A stretch of 64,000 nucleotides of DNA from Marinococcus luteus (GTDB lineage: Bacteria > Bacillota > Bacilli > Bacillales > Marinococcaceae). Of this stretch, positions 28,791 to 40,567 are shown one piece after another. A model generated the notes under the pieces. The model saw only the letters and a program-made list of their open reading frames with translations, was not told where the DNA came from and did not search any database. The position numbers and the translations under genes were made by a program. Position 1 is the first letter of the stretch. Each line of letters starts with the position of its first letter. Where the stretch lies: NCBI RefSeq assembly GCF_900106595.1, contig NZ_FNNC01000005.1, positions 1 through 64,000 of the forward strand. The letters are read 5' to 3'.

Positions 28791-29166
28791 ATGAAGCTAA
28801 TAAAGCGATCACTTCAATTTCCACTTTTACATCCTTAGGGAGACGGGCCACTTCGACACATGAACGGGCCGGCTGATGCTCTTGAAAGTAAGAACCATAC
28901 ACTTCATTAATAACCGGAAATTCTTCCATATCTTTAATGAATACTGTTGCCTTAATAACATGATTCAGCGAAGAACCGGCTTCAGCGAGTACTGCCTGCA
29001 GATTTTGAAAAACCTGGTGCGTCTGCTCTTCGACGCCGCCGCTGACAATTTCGCCTGAGGTCGTCAAAGGAATCTGGCCGGAGCTGTAAAATACATTATT
29101 TACCTTGATGCCCTGCGAATACGGTCCAATGGCCTCTGGGGCCTGCTTAGTAAATACTTCCTTCAT
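28789..29166 (-). CDS. ridA: RidA family enamine/imine deaminase (YabJ)
   Basis: Hydrolyses reactive enamine/imine intermediates such as 2-aminoacrylate. The 125-aa protein has [10 protein letters not shown] near the N-terminus, [14 protein letters not shown], and the signature [21 protein letters not shown] containing the substrate-carboxylate Arg. It overlaps the purR stop by 4 bp, so purR and ridA are coupled. The same pair occurs in B. subtilis, where ridA is needed for full purine repression. Confidence 0.97.
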   Translation of the reverse strand: MKEVFTKQAPEAIGPYSQGIKVNNVFYSSGQIPLTTSGEIVSGGVEEQTHQVFQNLQAVLAEAGSSLNHVIKATVFIKDMEEFPVINEVYGSYFQEHQPARSCVEVARLPKDVKVEIEVIALLAS

Positions 29167-30005
29167 CTTGATCTCTCCTTTTCCAGTTTTGTGAGAAAAT
29201 TGCCGGGAACTACACGGATGTTTTTTGTCTTTTCGTTTACCTCTTCCACTCTTGCAATGCTCACGTAATCATCCACCAGCCGCTCGCCCGCGCCTTCAGC
29301 TTCTACAAGCACTCCGATGCCCGCCACATTTGCCCGGAACTCCTGCAGCAGCTCTATCATTCCGCTTACCGTACCGCCTGCTTTCATGAAATCATCCACT
29401 ACAAGAACGTTGGATCCTTCCGGCAGGCTCCTCCGGGCCAAGGACATCGTCTGAATGCGTCTCGATGAACCTGATACGTAATTGATGCTTACCGTCGACC
29501 CTTCCGTGACCCGGTGGTCTCTTCGCACAATGCTTACAGGTACGTCGAGATATGTACCAATTGCGTGACCAAGCGGAATGCCTTTCATAGCCACAGTAAC
29601 AATGGCATCAATCTGCCGGTCCGCAAAAACAGAAGCAAACATTTTCCCCACTTCGTTCATCGTGCGCGGACGCCCAAGGATATCCATCATATATAAATAC
29701 CCTCCAGGCAGCAGCCGTTCTTTGTTTTCGAGCTTTTCACACAGCCCCCCGACAAACAATTCTGCCGTGCTTTTTTCCACTTTCGGCACATATCGCACGC
29801 CGCCGCTCGCGCCTGCCACCGTACGCAGTGCACCAACGCCCTGTGTTTCAAAAATTTCTTTAATGATAGTCAAATCTTCACTTACCGAGGATTTGGCGGA
29901 ATCATACCTCTCCGTAAAATAACCAAGAGAGATAAGTTCATGTGGATGCTGCAGCAAAAAATTGGTCATATCAACCAATCGGCCGCTTCGTTTCAGTTTT
30001 TTCAT
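29163..30005 (-). CDS. purR: Purine operon repressor PurR (Bacillus type)
   Basis: PRPP-sensing repressor of purine genes. The 280-aa protein has an N-terminal winged-helix domain (about residues 1-75, [18 protein letters not shown]) and a phosphoribosyltransferase-like effector domain with the PRPP motif [13 protein letters not shown]. It is unrelated to E. coli PurR. Two PurBox-like sequences in inverted orientation flank its own promoter, so autoregulation as in B. subtilis is likely. It is coupled to ridA downstream. Confidence 0.97.
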   Translation of the reverse strand: MKKLKRSGRLVDMTNFLLQHPHELISLGYFTERYDSAKSSVSEDLTIIKEIFETQGVGALRTVAGASGGVRYVPKVEKSTAELFVGGLCEKLENKERLLPGGYLYMMDILGRPRTMNEVGKMFASVFADRQIDAIVTVAMKGIPLGHAIGTYLDVPVSIVRRDHRVTEGSTVSINYVSGSSRRIQTMSLARRSLPEGSNVLVVDDFMKAGGTVSGMIELLQEFRANVAGIGVLVEAEGAGERLVDDYVSIARVEEVNEKTKNIRVVPGNFLTKLEKERSR

Positions 30006-30017
30006 GCTTACCTCCGT

Positions 30018-30061
30018 AAAATCCGAATATTTAGCAAGAATATACCATTTTCATACGGATT
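30018..30061. promoter_or_regulatory. PurBox pair in front of purR
   Basis: Two inverted sites: AATCCGAA on the plus strand (30020-30027) fits the PurBox core AWWNCGAA, and AATCCGTA on the minus strand (30054-30061) fits with one mismatch. The central CG pairs are 32 bp apart, the spacing expected for B. subtilis PurR, which binds two boxes 16-17 nt apart. The -10 lies between them. Confidence 0.65.
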
Positions 30062-30068
30062 TTATCAA
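30039..30068 (-). promoter_or_regulatory. purR promoter (sigma-A type)
   Basis: Minus strand: -35 TTGATA (30063-30068), 18-bp spacer, -10 TATATT (30039-30044). The -35 overlaps the end of ispE. Confidence 0.65.
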
Positions 30069-30931
30069 GCGTTTCGGTCGTTCAACAGGCGAACCGCGTA
30101 CACTTGGGAGCAGAAACCACGCAACGCATTATACACACGGCTTACTTTACTTTCCTTATCCACCAGTCCGAAAACAGTAGGACCGCTGCCGCTCATCAGC
30201 GCAGCATCCACCCCGGAATCGAGCATGCGGGCTTTAATCTGGCCCACCTCGGGATAAAGCGGCAGAGTTACTTCTTCAAGGGTATTGGATAAAGAGCGGC
30301 AAAGCTGCTCATAATTGTTATTCCGAATCGCCTCCACCATCGCCGGGGTCATCTCCTGGCGTTTTTTCGCCGCGTCGATTCTCCGGTAAATCTCCCCGGT
30401 GGAAACGCCTGTAGGAGGTTTAGCTAAAATTACCCAGCAGGACGGGGGCGGGTCAATGTGTTCAATCTGCTCTCCCCGGCCAGTGGCGATCGCCGTTCCT
30501 CCGTGTACGCAAAAGGAGACATCTGAGCCGATCAGCGCCCCAATTTCCGCCAGTTCCTCCATGTCCGCACCGATTTCCCAAAGCTCATTCACTCCCCGCA
30601 GAGTAGCTGCAGCATCACTGCTGCCACCGGCGAGGCCGGCAGCGACAGGGATGTTTTTATGTATGAAAATCGACACGCCGTAAGCAATACGGTATTTATC
30701 CTTTAACAGCTTTGCAGCCTGGTAAGCCAGGTTTCTATGGTCTTCCGGAAGAAAGCCTTCTGACATCTGCACGACAATTTTTCCATCTTTTCTTCGCTCA
30801 AACTCCAGACGATCAGCCAAATCCACCTGAGCCATCACCATTTTCACCTCGTGATAGCCATCTGCCCGTTTACCTAAAACGTCGAGCGTCAGATTTATTT
30901 TCGCCGGAGCCTTCTTTGATAACTTCACCAT
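30065..30931 (-). CDS. ispE: 4-diphosphocytidyl-2-C-methyl-D-erythritol kinase
   Basis: Fourth step of the MEP isoprenoid pathway; GHMP kinase fold. Motifs are the N-terminal [22 protein letters not shown], the ATP loop [17 protein letters not shown] and the C-terminal [11 protein letters not shown]. The frame is open to 30958, but AAGGAG sits inside that extension, so the ATG at 30931 is chosen (288 aa, [11 protein letters not shown]). The next codon, GTG, is also possible. The pathway would feed quinones, wall carriers and the carotenoids hinted at by the CruF-like gene further right. Confidence 0.96.
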   Translation of the reverse strand: MVKLSKKAPAKINLTLDVLGKRADGYHEVKMVMAQVDLADRLEFERRKDGKIVVQMSEGFLPEDHRNLAYQAAKLLKDKYRIAYGVSIFIHKNIPVAAGLAGGSSDAAATLRGVNELWEIGADMEELAEIGALIGSDVSFCVHGGTAIATGRGEQIEHIDPPPSCWVILAKPPTGVSTGEIYRRIDAAKKRQEMTPAMVEAIRNNNYEQLCRSLSNTLEEVTLPLYPEVGQIKARMLDSGVDAALMSGSGPTVFGLVDKESKVSRVYNALRGFCSQVYAVRLLNDRNA

Positions 30932-31112
30932 CATTCTCCTTCTCTCATCTTCCTCCACGTTTACCGTACTTTCAACCTTCTAACATTTTAGTTGAAAAAC
31001 AGCAGCATGTACAGCAGGAAAAGCTTCCCTTACTGCCGCAGGAGCACGTGGATTCGGAAATCAGGCTTTCGCGCACCTTTTGGCGTCCTTTCTTCAACAT
31101 GGCTTTAAAAAC

Positions 31113-31142
31113 GAAAAAAGCTTTCCGCTTAGCGCAGAAAGC
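31113..31142 (-). terminator. veg terminator
   Basis: Minus-strand hairpin GCTTTCTGC ... GCGGAAAGC followed by TTTTTTCG. The remainder of 30932-31112 has no convincing gene; sspF is found here in B. subtilis. Confidence 0.7.
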
Positions 31143-31179
31143 CTGTATGCTGTCCGGGGACTGCATTCGTATGTGTTAG

Positions 31180-31434
31180 TTAAGCCTGAAGCTCTTCTTC
31201 TTCCGTTAGATACAGTTTGACTGTCTGGGTGAGTACATCTGTATAGCTGTAAGAAAGACGTTCGACAGGATGCTGGGCTCTGTCCAGTTTGACAATAAAG
31301 ACGGAAGGATATGTTTCCTCTAAATACCCGGAACGTTCGACGGTTTTCTTGCGTCCGCCATTAGCAATTACCGTAACTCGTTTACCTACTTTTAAATCCA
31401 ACGCTTCTTTAATCTCCACCAATGTTTTTCCCAT
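31180..31434 (-). CDS. veg: Veg protein
   Basis: An 84-aa basic/acidic mixed protein of the Veg family ([20 protein letters not shown], then [26 protein letters not shown]). In B. subtilis Veg is abundant and promotes biofilm gene expression by interfering with SinR; its molecular action is not settled. Two near-consensus promoters in tandem precede it, so high expression is likely here too. The spore genes yabG and sspF that bracket veg in B. subtilis are missing. Confidence 0.96.
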   Translation of the reverse strand: MGKTLVEIKEALDLKVGKRVTVIANGGRKKTVERSGYLEETYPSVFIVKLDRAQHPVERLSYSYTDVLTQTVKLYLTEEEELQA

Positions 31435-31459
31435 TGTCTAACCCACCTCACTAAAAACT

Positions 31460-31488
31460 ATCTTACCATAGCCCGGGTTAGTTGTCAA
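31460..31488 (-). promoter_or_regulatory. veg promoter P2 (sigma-A type)
   Basis: Minus strand: -35 TTGACA (31483-31488), 17-bp spacer, -10 TAAGAT (31460-31465). Confidence 0.75.
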
Positions 31489-31497
31489 AAATTTTTC

Positions 31498-31527
31498 ATT
31501 ATAACAATTCTTCAATTTGAATGTCAA
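31498..31527 (-). promoter_or_regulatory. veg promoter P1 (sigma-A type)
   Basis: Minus strand: consensus -35 TTGACA (31522-31527), 18-bp spacer, consensus -10 TATAAT (31498-31503), upstream of and in tandem with P2. Confidence 0.75.
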
Positions 31528-31555
31528 TTACTAAATCTTTCTTTTTCAGAATATC

Positions 31556-32997
<1,442 letters not shown>

Positions 32998-33041
32998 GGT
33001 TACCTTCCTTCTAAGCCAATTTAGTCTTTTTCTATGATACA

Positions 33042-33074
33042 GCCCGCTTTTCCAATTTCATGGAAAGAGCGGGC
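33042..33074 (-). other. Stem-loop after tatD
   Basis: Minus-strand repeat GCCCGCTCTTTCC ... GGAAAAGCGGGC with one mismatch, but followed by TGTATC rather than a U-run. A weak terminator or RNA stabiliser between tatD and rnmV. Confidence 0.45.
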
Positions 33075-33085
33075 CTGTTCATCGT

Positions 33086-33850
33086 TTACAGACGGAAAAG
33101 CTGTTTAGCGTTCTTTGTCGTCTGTTCAGCCAATTCCTCATACGGAATTTCTTTCAATTCTGCGATTTTTTCAGCTACCAGCTTTACATACGCCGGCTCG
33201 TTCCGCTTGCCCCGGTAAGGGTGCGGCGCCAAAAACGGACAGTCGGTTTCCACCAGCAGCCGGTCCATCGGGATTTCCCTGCTTACTTCCTTAGGAAGCT
33301 TTGCGTTTTTGAACGTGACCGGACCGCCAAAGGAAATATAAAAATTCATATCCATGCAGCGCTTCGCCGTCTCGGCAGTTCCGCCAAAGCAGTGCATAAT
33401 ACCGCCGACTTCTCCCGCATTTTCTTCCTCCAGCAGATCGACAATATCATCATGGGCCTCGCGGTCATGAATAATGATCGGCATATTCACTTTCTTTGCC
33501 AGGTGTATCTGCCGGCGGAAGACATCTTTTTGTACATCCTTCGGAGACTTGTCCCAGTGATAATCAAGCCCCATTTCTCCGAGGGCAACCACGCGGGGAT
33601 GGCCCGCGAGTTCCTCAAGCCAGTCCAGGTCCTCATCGGTCATGTCGACAGCGTCAACCGGGTGCCAGCCGACTGCTGCATAAATAAAATTGTACGTTTC
33701 CGCCAGTTCTATCGCTTTCGGAATCGTCTCCCGGTCAAAGCCGACGACCGTCATGTATTCAACCCCGGCTTCTTTGGCCCGCTCGATCGTTTCTGCGACT
33801 TCTCCTTCAAATTGCTCTACGTTCAAATGAACATGCGTATCAAAAAGCAT
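33086..33850 (-). CDS. tatD: TatD family metal-dependent DNase
   Basis: TIM-barrel metallohydrolase with 3'-5' DNase activity in characterised members (YabD in B. subtilis). The 254-aa protein has the HxH metal pair in FDTHVHLN, Glu in LGEMGLDYHWDKSP, His residues in IIHDREAHDD, and TDCPFLAPHPYRGKRNEP at the C-terminus. It starts 18 bp after metG, in the conserved metG-tatD order. Confidence 0.96.
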   Translation of the reverse strand: MLFDTHVHLNVEQFEGEVAETIERAKEAGVEYMTVVGFDRETIPKAIELAETYNFIYAAVGWHPVDAVDMTDEDLDWLEELAGHPRVVALGEMGLDYHWDKSPKDVQKDVFRRQIHLAKKVNMPIIIHDREAHDDIVDLLEEENAGEVGGIMHCFGGTAETAKRCMDMNFYISFGGPVTFKNAKLPKEVSREIPMDRLLVETDCPFLAPHPYRGKRNEPAYVKLVAEKIAELKEIPYEELAEQTTKNAKQLFRL

Positions 33851-33868
33851 TACATTCTCGTCCTTTCT

Positions 33869-36173
<2,305 letters not shown>

Positions 36174-36179
36174 ACTAAT

Positions 36180-36208
36180 ATACTATGTGTTTTTTCCCTT
36201 TTCGTCAA
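36180..36208 (-). promoter_or_regulatory. metG promoter (sigma-A type)
   Basis: Minus strand: -35 TTGACG (36203-36208), 17-bp spacer, -10 TAGTAT (36180-36185). It places the start of the T-box leader near 36173. Confidence 0.7.
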
Positions 36209-36511
36209 AAATATTTTCATTCGACAATTCGACAAAAACTAATTTTTCCGAAGTAAATATTTTCCTATTATAATTTTTTATGGTTTTTTATACATAATCG
36301 GCCTGATTAAACTCTTATTTTTTTAAAATGAACATGTAATTAAATGTATAAAAAGATTTATTTGTGTATATATGATTGAAATTTTTGTTAAATTTCACAG
36401 AAACCATGATTCAAATTCGTTGACGGTGTTAGAAAACATTGGTATTGTTAGCATACAGATAGAAAATGTCGAATTTTGACGAATAAAACTAAATTTAAGG
36501 AGGACCTACCA
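36209..36511. other. A/T-rich region between metG leader and abrB
   Basis: About 300 bp without a gene and markedly A/T-rich (especially 36235-36420). It carries the abrB promoter at 36420-36448. AbrB binds A/T-rich curved DNA and represses itself in B. subtilis, so this may be its own control region. No ORF or repeat stands out. Confidence 0.5.
36420..36448 (+). promoter_or_regulatory. abrB promoter (sigma-A type)
   Basis: Plus strand: -35 TTGACG (36420-36425), 17-bp spacer, -10 TATTGT (36443-36448), about 60 nt before the start. Confidence 0.65.
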
Positions 36512-36805
36512 ATGAAATCAACAGGTATCGTACGTAAGGTTGACGAATTAGGGCGCGTAGTTATTCCAATTGAACTCCGCCGTACACTTGAAATCCAAGA
36601 GAAAGACGCTCTTGAAATTTATGTGGACCATGACCGCATTGTATTGAAAAAATATAAACCAAACATGACTTGCCAGGTAACCGGAGAAGTGTCGGATGAC
36701 AACTTATCTCTTGCCGACGGTAAAATCATTCTTTCCCCTGAAGGCGCTGAAGCAATTATTAAAGATCTTCAGGATTATGTGCAAAACCATAAATCGAACG
36801 CTTAA
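36512..36805 (+). CDS. abrB: Transition-state regulator AbrB
   Basis: Swapped-hairpin DNA-binding regulator of stationary-phase genes. The N-terminal MKSTGIVRKVDELGRVVIPI domain is almost unchanged from B. subtilis, and the C-terminal domain includes NMTCQVTGEVSDDNLSLADG. The ATG at 36512 follows TAAGGAGG by 8 nt; the in-frame upstream codons are not needed. The 97-aa size is normal. It is the only plus-strand gene in the left 46 kb, as in B. subtilis where abrB faces metS. Its presence argues for Bacillaceae over Staphylococcaceae. Confidence 0.97.
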   Translation: MKSTGIVRKVDELGRVVIPIELRRTLEIQEKDALEIYVDHDRIVLKKYKPNMTCQVTGEVSDDNLSLADGKIILSPEGAEAIIKDLQDYVQNHKSNA

Positions 36806-36812
36806 GTTCACG

Positions 36813-36847
36813 AAAAAGCCTTTCCTTTCGGGGGAAGGCTCTTTTTT
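36813..36847. terminator. abrB/rsmI bidirectional terminator
   Basis: Hairpin AGCCTTTCC ... GGGGAAGGCT flanked by a run of A on the left and seven T on the right, between two convergent genes. Confidence 0.8.
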
Positions 36848-37716
36848 TATGGTTTATTTAACCCGTGATAAGCCGCATACACTTCCTGTTTTTTAACATT
36901 TCGGCGCTGGGCGGTTTTTTTAATCGCTTCTTTGCTTGAAGCGCCCGCTTCCATGTATTTCTGGACTTCTTCCTCCATCGGCCCATCGTCCTCTTCTGCG
37001 GCTTCATCCGAAACAGGCTTTTCTACAATTAATACGCACTCCCCTTTAATGTCTCTGTCCTCAAAAGCAGCCGCTGCTTCAAGCAGGGTGCCACGGACAA
37101 ACTCTTCATATTTCTTCGTTAATTCTCTTGCCACCACAGCCGGCACGTCCCCCCATTCTTCATGCAGAAAGTGGATGGTTCCGAGCAGGCGGTACGGCGA
37201 TTCATAAAGAACAATTGGTACGCCTGATGGAAGCTGGTGCAGAACCGTGCGTATGTCTTTTTTCTTTCGCGGCAGAAACCCATGAAAATAAAAGCCGCCG
37301 CCCCCGAGTCCGGAAGCTGTCAGCGCTGGCAGAAGAGCACTTGCACCGGGGAGCGGCACTACCGGTATTCCCTGTGCAATGCATTCCTGCACGAGTTCAT
37401 CCCCAGGGTCAGATACCAGCGGCGTACCTGCATCACTTACCATCGCCACCTGTCTTCCCTCTGTGAGCCACTGCAGAATTTTTTCCTGTTTTTGACGCTT
37501 GTTATGTTCGTGATAGCTCTCTAAAGGCGTATCTATCTGATAGTGCTGGGTAAGCTTTTTTGTCTGTCTCGTATCTTCGGCCAAAATATATGCCGCTTCC
37601 TGAAGTATACGCACCGCCCGAAAGGTAATATCCTCTAAATTCCCAATCGGCGTTGGCACTAAATAAAGCATGCCAGTATTTTCAGTAGCCTGAAAGCTGA
37701 ACTGCTGGGTCATCAT
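36847..37716 (-). CDS. rsmI: 16S rRNA 2'-O-ribose C1402 methyltransferase
   Basis: SAM-dependent tetrapyrrole-methylase-fold enzyme acting on the 16S decoding centre. The 289-aa protein has LYLVPTPIGNLEDITFRAV at about residues 17-35 and MVSDAGTPLVSDPG. A strong AAGGAGG sits 3-6 nt before ATGATG at 37716/37713; this start lies 35 bp inside the end of yazA, as in coupled genes. A C-terminal HTH-like tail (EAIKKTAQRRNVKKQEVY) is typical. Confidence 0.96.
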   Translation of the reverse strand: MMTQQFSFQATENTGMLYLVPTPIGNLEDITFRAVRILQEAAYILAEDTRQTKKLTQHYQIDTPLESYHEHNKRQKQEKILQWLTEGRQVAMVSDAGTPLVSDPGDELVQECIAQGIPVVPLPGASALLPALTASGLGGGGFYFHGFLPRKKKDIRTVLHQLPSGVPIVLYESPYRLLGTIHFLHEEWGDVPAVVARELTKKYEEFVRGTLLEAAAAFEDRDIKGECVLIVEKPVSDEAAEEDDGPMEEEVQKYMEAGASSKEAIKKTAQRRNVKKQEVYAAYHGLNKP

Positions 37717-37969
37717 GCGCCTCCTTCATTAACTGTTGTTTGTGACTGCGGGGGAGCTGCTTAATGCGGTATTCCTCCCGCATCGCCTCTGCTTTTGTAG
37801 GGAATCTCTGATGATAAACGATCCGCACAGGCCCCCTCCCCTTCGTATACTTCGCACCCCGGCCTGCATTGTGGGCTTCCAGCCGCTTTTGCAGATTGTT
37901 TGTATAGCCGGTATACAGGCTCCCGTCCCGACATTGCAATATATACACAACATGTTTATTTTGTTCCAT
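37682..37969 (-). CDS. yazA: GIY-YIG domain protein (YazA family)
   Basis: A single GIY-YIG nuclease-like domain of the UPF0213/YhbQ type: VVYILQCRDGSLYTGYTNNL gives the paired GIY and YIG strands, and the conserved Arg and Glu follow in RIVYHQRF and AMREEYRIK. The function of these small proteins is uncertain. I place the start at the ATG at 37969 (MEQNKHVVYIL, 95 aa), which overlaps the upstream methyltransferase by 14 bp; the longer frame to 38017 runs within that gene. Confidence 0.92.
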   Translation of the reverse strand: MEQNKHVVYILQCRDGSLYTGYTNNLQKRLEAHNAGRGAKYTKGRGPVRIVYHQRFPTKAEAMREEYRIKQLPRSHKQQLMKEAHDDPAVQLSGY

Positions 37970-38696
37970 AGTATGCCTTAAACTCCTCTGTATACTGTCC
38001 GTCTGCGTTATAGACAATAATCGCGGGAAGACACTCCAAACCGGGCCTGCCAGCTTTCATTCCCTCCACCATCACGATATTTGCCTCCCGCTCTGCCTTT
38101 GGATGCACAAACTGTACCCGCTTCGGCTCGATCCGGTATTTCTGGTAATAACTAAACAGCTCTGCAAGCCTTTCCGGACGAAGAACCATAGCCACCTTTC
38201 CTTTCTGCTTGGCTAAAAATGCGGCGGATTGTACAAATTCCTCCAGGCTTCCGTGCTCCTCGTGGCGTGCATTTGCCAGCTTTTCCTGCTTATTTTTCAT
38301 TGTCTCCCGGCCGGTATCAAAATAAGGAGGATTGCACGTCACCAGCGACCACTGATCACCGTGATACCTGGAACGAACCGTCCGTACGTCTTCCTGCTGA
38401 ACGGTAACCTGCCCGTCCGCTCCGTTCATGGCCATCGTCCGGGCCGCCATATCACACAGCTCCGGCTGTCTTTCTATACCTGTAACAGGAACGCGGCTCC
38501 GCTCTGTTAATAACAGAGGGATAATTCCGTTACCGGTCCCAAGATCGATAATTTTCCCAACAGTTTTCGGCACAGAGCAAAAATACGCAAGCAGCACCGA
38601 ATCAATGGAAAACGCAAAAGCATTTTCATGTTGAATAATAGACTTCTTAGAAGGGGTATAGTCGACTCTCTCACCTTCTTGTAATACCTCTTTCAC
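37956..38696 (-). CDS. trmN6: tRNA1(Val) N6-adenine methyltransferase-like protein (YabB)
   Basis: Class I SAM methyltransferase with the N6-adenine catalytic motif NPPYF (VTCNPPYFDTG) and the SAM loop IIDLGTGNGIIPLLL. E. coli YfiC/TrmN6 methylates A37 of tRNA-Val, and this protein has the same layout over 246 aa. The target here is inferred. The opening region VDYTPSKKSIIQHENAFAFS is typical. Order trmN6-yazA-rsmI is as in B. subtilis, but an ABC exporter pair, a reductase and an acetyltransferase now separate it from yabA. Confidence 0.88.
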   Translation of the reverse strand: MKEVLQEGERVDYTPSKKSIIQHENAFAFSIDSVLLAYFCSVPKTVGKIIDLGTGNGIIPLLLTERSRVPVTGIERQPELCDMAARTMAMNGADGQVTVQQEDVRTVRSRYHGDQWSLVTCNPPYFDTGRETMKNKQEKLANARHEEHGSLEEFVQSAAFLAKQKGKVAMVLRPERLAELFSYYQKYRIEPKRVQFVHPKAEREANIVMVEGMKAGRPGLECLPAIIVYNADGQYTEEFKAYYGTK

Positions 38697-38734
38697 TGCC
38701 TACGCCCCCTGGTTTTGTATTGATTCACAGTTTT

Positions 38735-40567
38735 TCATATATCCACTTTCTGCTGAGTGGCCTGCTGAAAAGCTGCATACCGTCCCTGCTTTCGAAGAAG
38801 TTCACTGTGCGTTCCCTGTTCTGCAATTTCTCCATTATCCATGACATAGATGATATCTGCTTTTTCAATGGTGTTTAAGCGGTGGGCCACTACAAAAGAA
38901 GTACGTCCTTTCATTAAACGCCCCAGCGCCTCCTGTATTCTCATTTCTGTTACTGTGTCCACGCTTGAGGTTGCTTCATCAAGAATCAGAATTTTCGGGT
39001 CGGATAGGACTGCCTTGGCGATGGAAAGCAGCTGCCGCTGCCCGTGACTGAATCCGCTTCCTTCCTTCCCAAGCATCGTCTGGTATCCTTCCGGCAGCCG
39101 CTCGATAAATGCATGGGCGTTGGCCGCTTTTGCCGCTTCTATTACTTCTTCATCCGCGGCATCCAGATTACCGTAGCGTATGTTTTCCATTACCGTTTTT
39201 TCAAACAGAAAATCATCCTGCAGAACTACGCTCATCTGCTTCCGAAGGTGCTTAATGTTCCATTCAGAAAGAGGTGTCTGGTCCACGTAAACCTCTCCGG
39301 CTTCCGCCGTATAAAAACCGATAATTAAATTCATTACGGTCGTTTTCCCCGAGCCGGTAGGGCCTATAAAAGCAGCTGTCTCGCCGGCATTTACATGAAA
39401 ATCAATGCCGCGGAGCACCTTTTCGTTTTCATAACCAAACGAAACGTCCTGAAACTTTACTTCTCCGGAAACAGTCTTTGCTGTTCCTTCTTCCTCCCGG
39501 TGGTCCTCCGCCTGCTCGTCCAGAAACGAAAAAATTCTCTCTGCGCCGGCAAGCGCCGCAAACAGAGCATTAAACTGATTCGCCAGGTCGTTCAGCGGCC
39601 GGGTAAACTGCCGGGAATATTCCACAAAAATCACGATCGTACCAATGGTGACCGCTCCGACACCATAATACGCCAAAATGCCTCCGGCTCCTGCAGTAAC
39701 CGCGAAATTAATATTGTTTAAAAAATTCATCCATTTCGGGATAAAACCAGAATACGTCTGAGCCCAAAACCCTGCATGACGAAGGGTCTCACTTTCCTGT
39801 TCAAAGTTTTTCATGACACGCGGCTCTTTAGAAAATACCTTCACGATCGACTGGCCGGAAATCGTTTCTTCAGCATACCCGTTCACTGCCCCAACCGCCT
39901 GCTGCTGCTTTTGAAACAACAGTCTTGTCCGTCTGGTAATCCAGCGCAGACCCAAGAACATGACCGGCAGAAACAAAAGCGTAAAAAAGGTGAGAAGCGG
40001 GCTGATCACTAACATGATAACGAGAATGCCGGTAAACGTTAACAGGCTTGTCATGATCTGCACGACCGAGGTGTTTAAAGTAGTTGATATGTTATCCATA
40101 TCGTTCGTCATTCTGCTCATGATCGAGCCGTGCTGCCGTTTGTCAAAAAACGAAAGCGGCAGTGTCTGCAGATGGGAAAAAAGGTGGTAACGAAGCTTAA
40201 ATACGGCCTGCTGGGCAAGAGAAATCATCACATAAGTCTGAATGGTGCTCATAACTCCCCACCCAACGTACACAGCAAACAACAGTGAAAGTATCGTGCC
40301 AAGCCCTTCGAGACGCTGCGGCACTAAATACTGGTCAACAATATGGCCGAGAAGCAGCGGTCCCGAAAGCATAAAGGCAGCAGTAAAAAACACGCAGACA
40401 AAAACAGCTGTCAGCCGCCATTTCTGAACGGACAGGTAAGACCAGAGCCGGACTGTCGTACGTTTCCAGTTCTGTATCCGGTCGGTGTCCGGACGGCCGT
40501 CTGCCTGGGAAGGATTAATATCCGGGTGTTTATATTGAAACGGCGAGGTGATCCAGTGCTTTTTCAT
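38735..40567 (-). CDS. ABC exporter half, heterodimer subunit B (BmrD/YheH-like)
   Basis: Full-length half transporter of 610 aa: six TM helices (about residues 50-340) and a nucleotide-binding domain with Walker A GPTGSGKTT, canonical Walker B with catalytic Glu (LILDEATSSVD), and a deviant signature FSHGQRQ in place of LSGGQ. This asymmetry matches subunit two of heterodimeric multidrug exporters such as BmrCD or LmrCD. It overlaps the partner gene by 4 bp, so the two are made together. Substrate unknown; drug or lipid export is likely. Confidence 0.9.
   Translation of the reverse strand: MKKHWITSPFQYKHPDINPSQADGRPDTDRIQNWKRTTVRLWSYLSVQKWRLTAVFVCVFFTAAFMLSGPLLLGHIVDQYLVPQRLEGLGTILSLLFAVYVGWGVMSTIQTYVMISLAQQAVFKLRYHLFSHLQTLPLSFFDKRQHGSIMSRMTNDMDNISTTLNTSVVQIMTSLLTFTGILVIMLVISPLLTFFTLLFLPVMFLGLRWITRRTRLLFQKQQQAVGAVNGYAEETISGQSIVKVFSKEPRVMKNFEQESETLRHAGFWAQTYSGFIPKWMNFLNNINFAVTAGAGGILAYYGVGAVTIGTIVIFVEYSRQFTRPLNDLANQFNALFAALAGAERIFSFLDEQAEDHREEEGTAKTVSGEVKFQDVSFGYENEKVLRGIDFHVNAGETAAFIGPTGSGKTTVMNLIIGFYTAEAGEVYVDQTPLSEWNIKHLRKQMSVVLQDDFLFEKTVMENIRYGNLDAADEEVIEAAKAANAHAFIERLPEGYQTMLGKEGSGFSHGQRQLLSIAKAVLSDPKILILDEATSSVDTVTEMRIQEALGRLMKGRTSFVVAHRLNTIEKADIIYVMDNGEIAEQGTHSELLRKQGRYAAFQQATQQKVDI

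Noticed and set aside
30972-31166. Minus-strand ORF of 64 aa with a Cys-rich end in the place of sspF
   Set aside because: No ribosome site, overlaps the veg terminator, and bears no similarity to SspF or another small acid-soluble spore protein.
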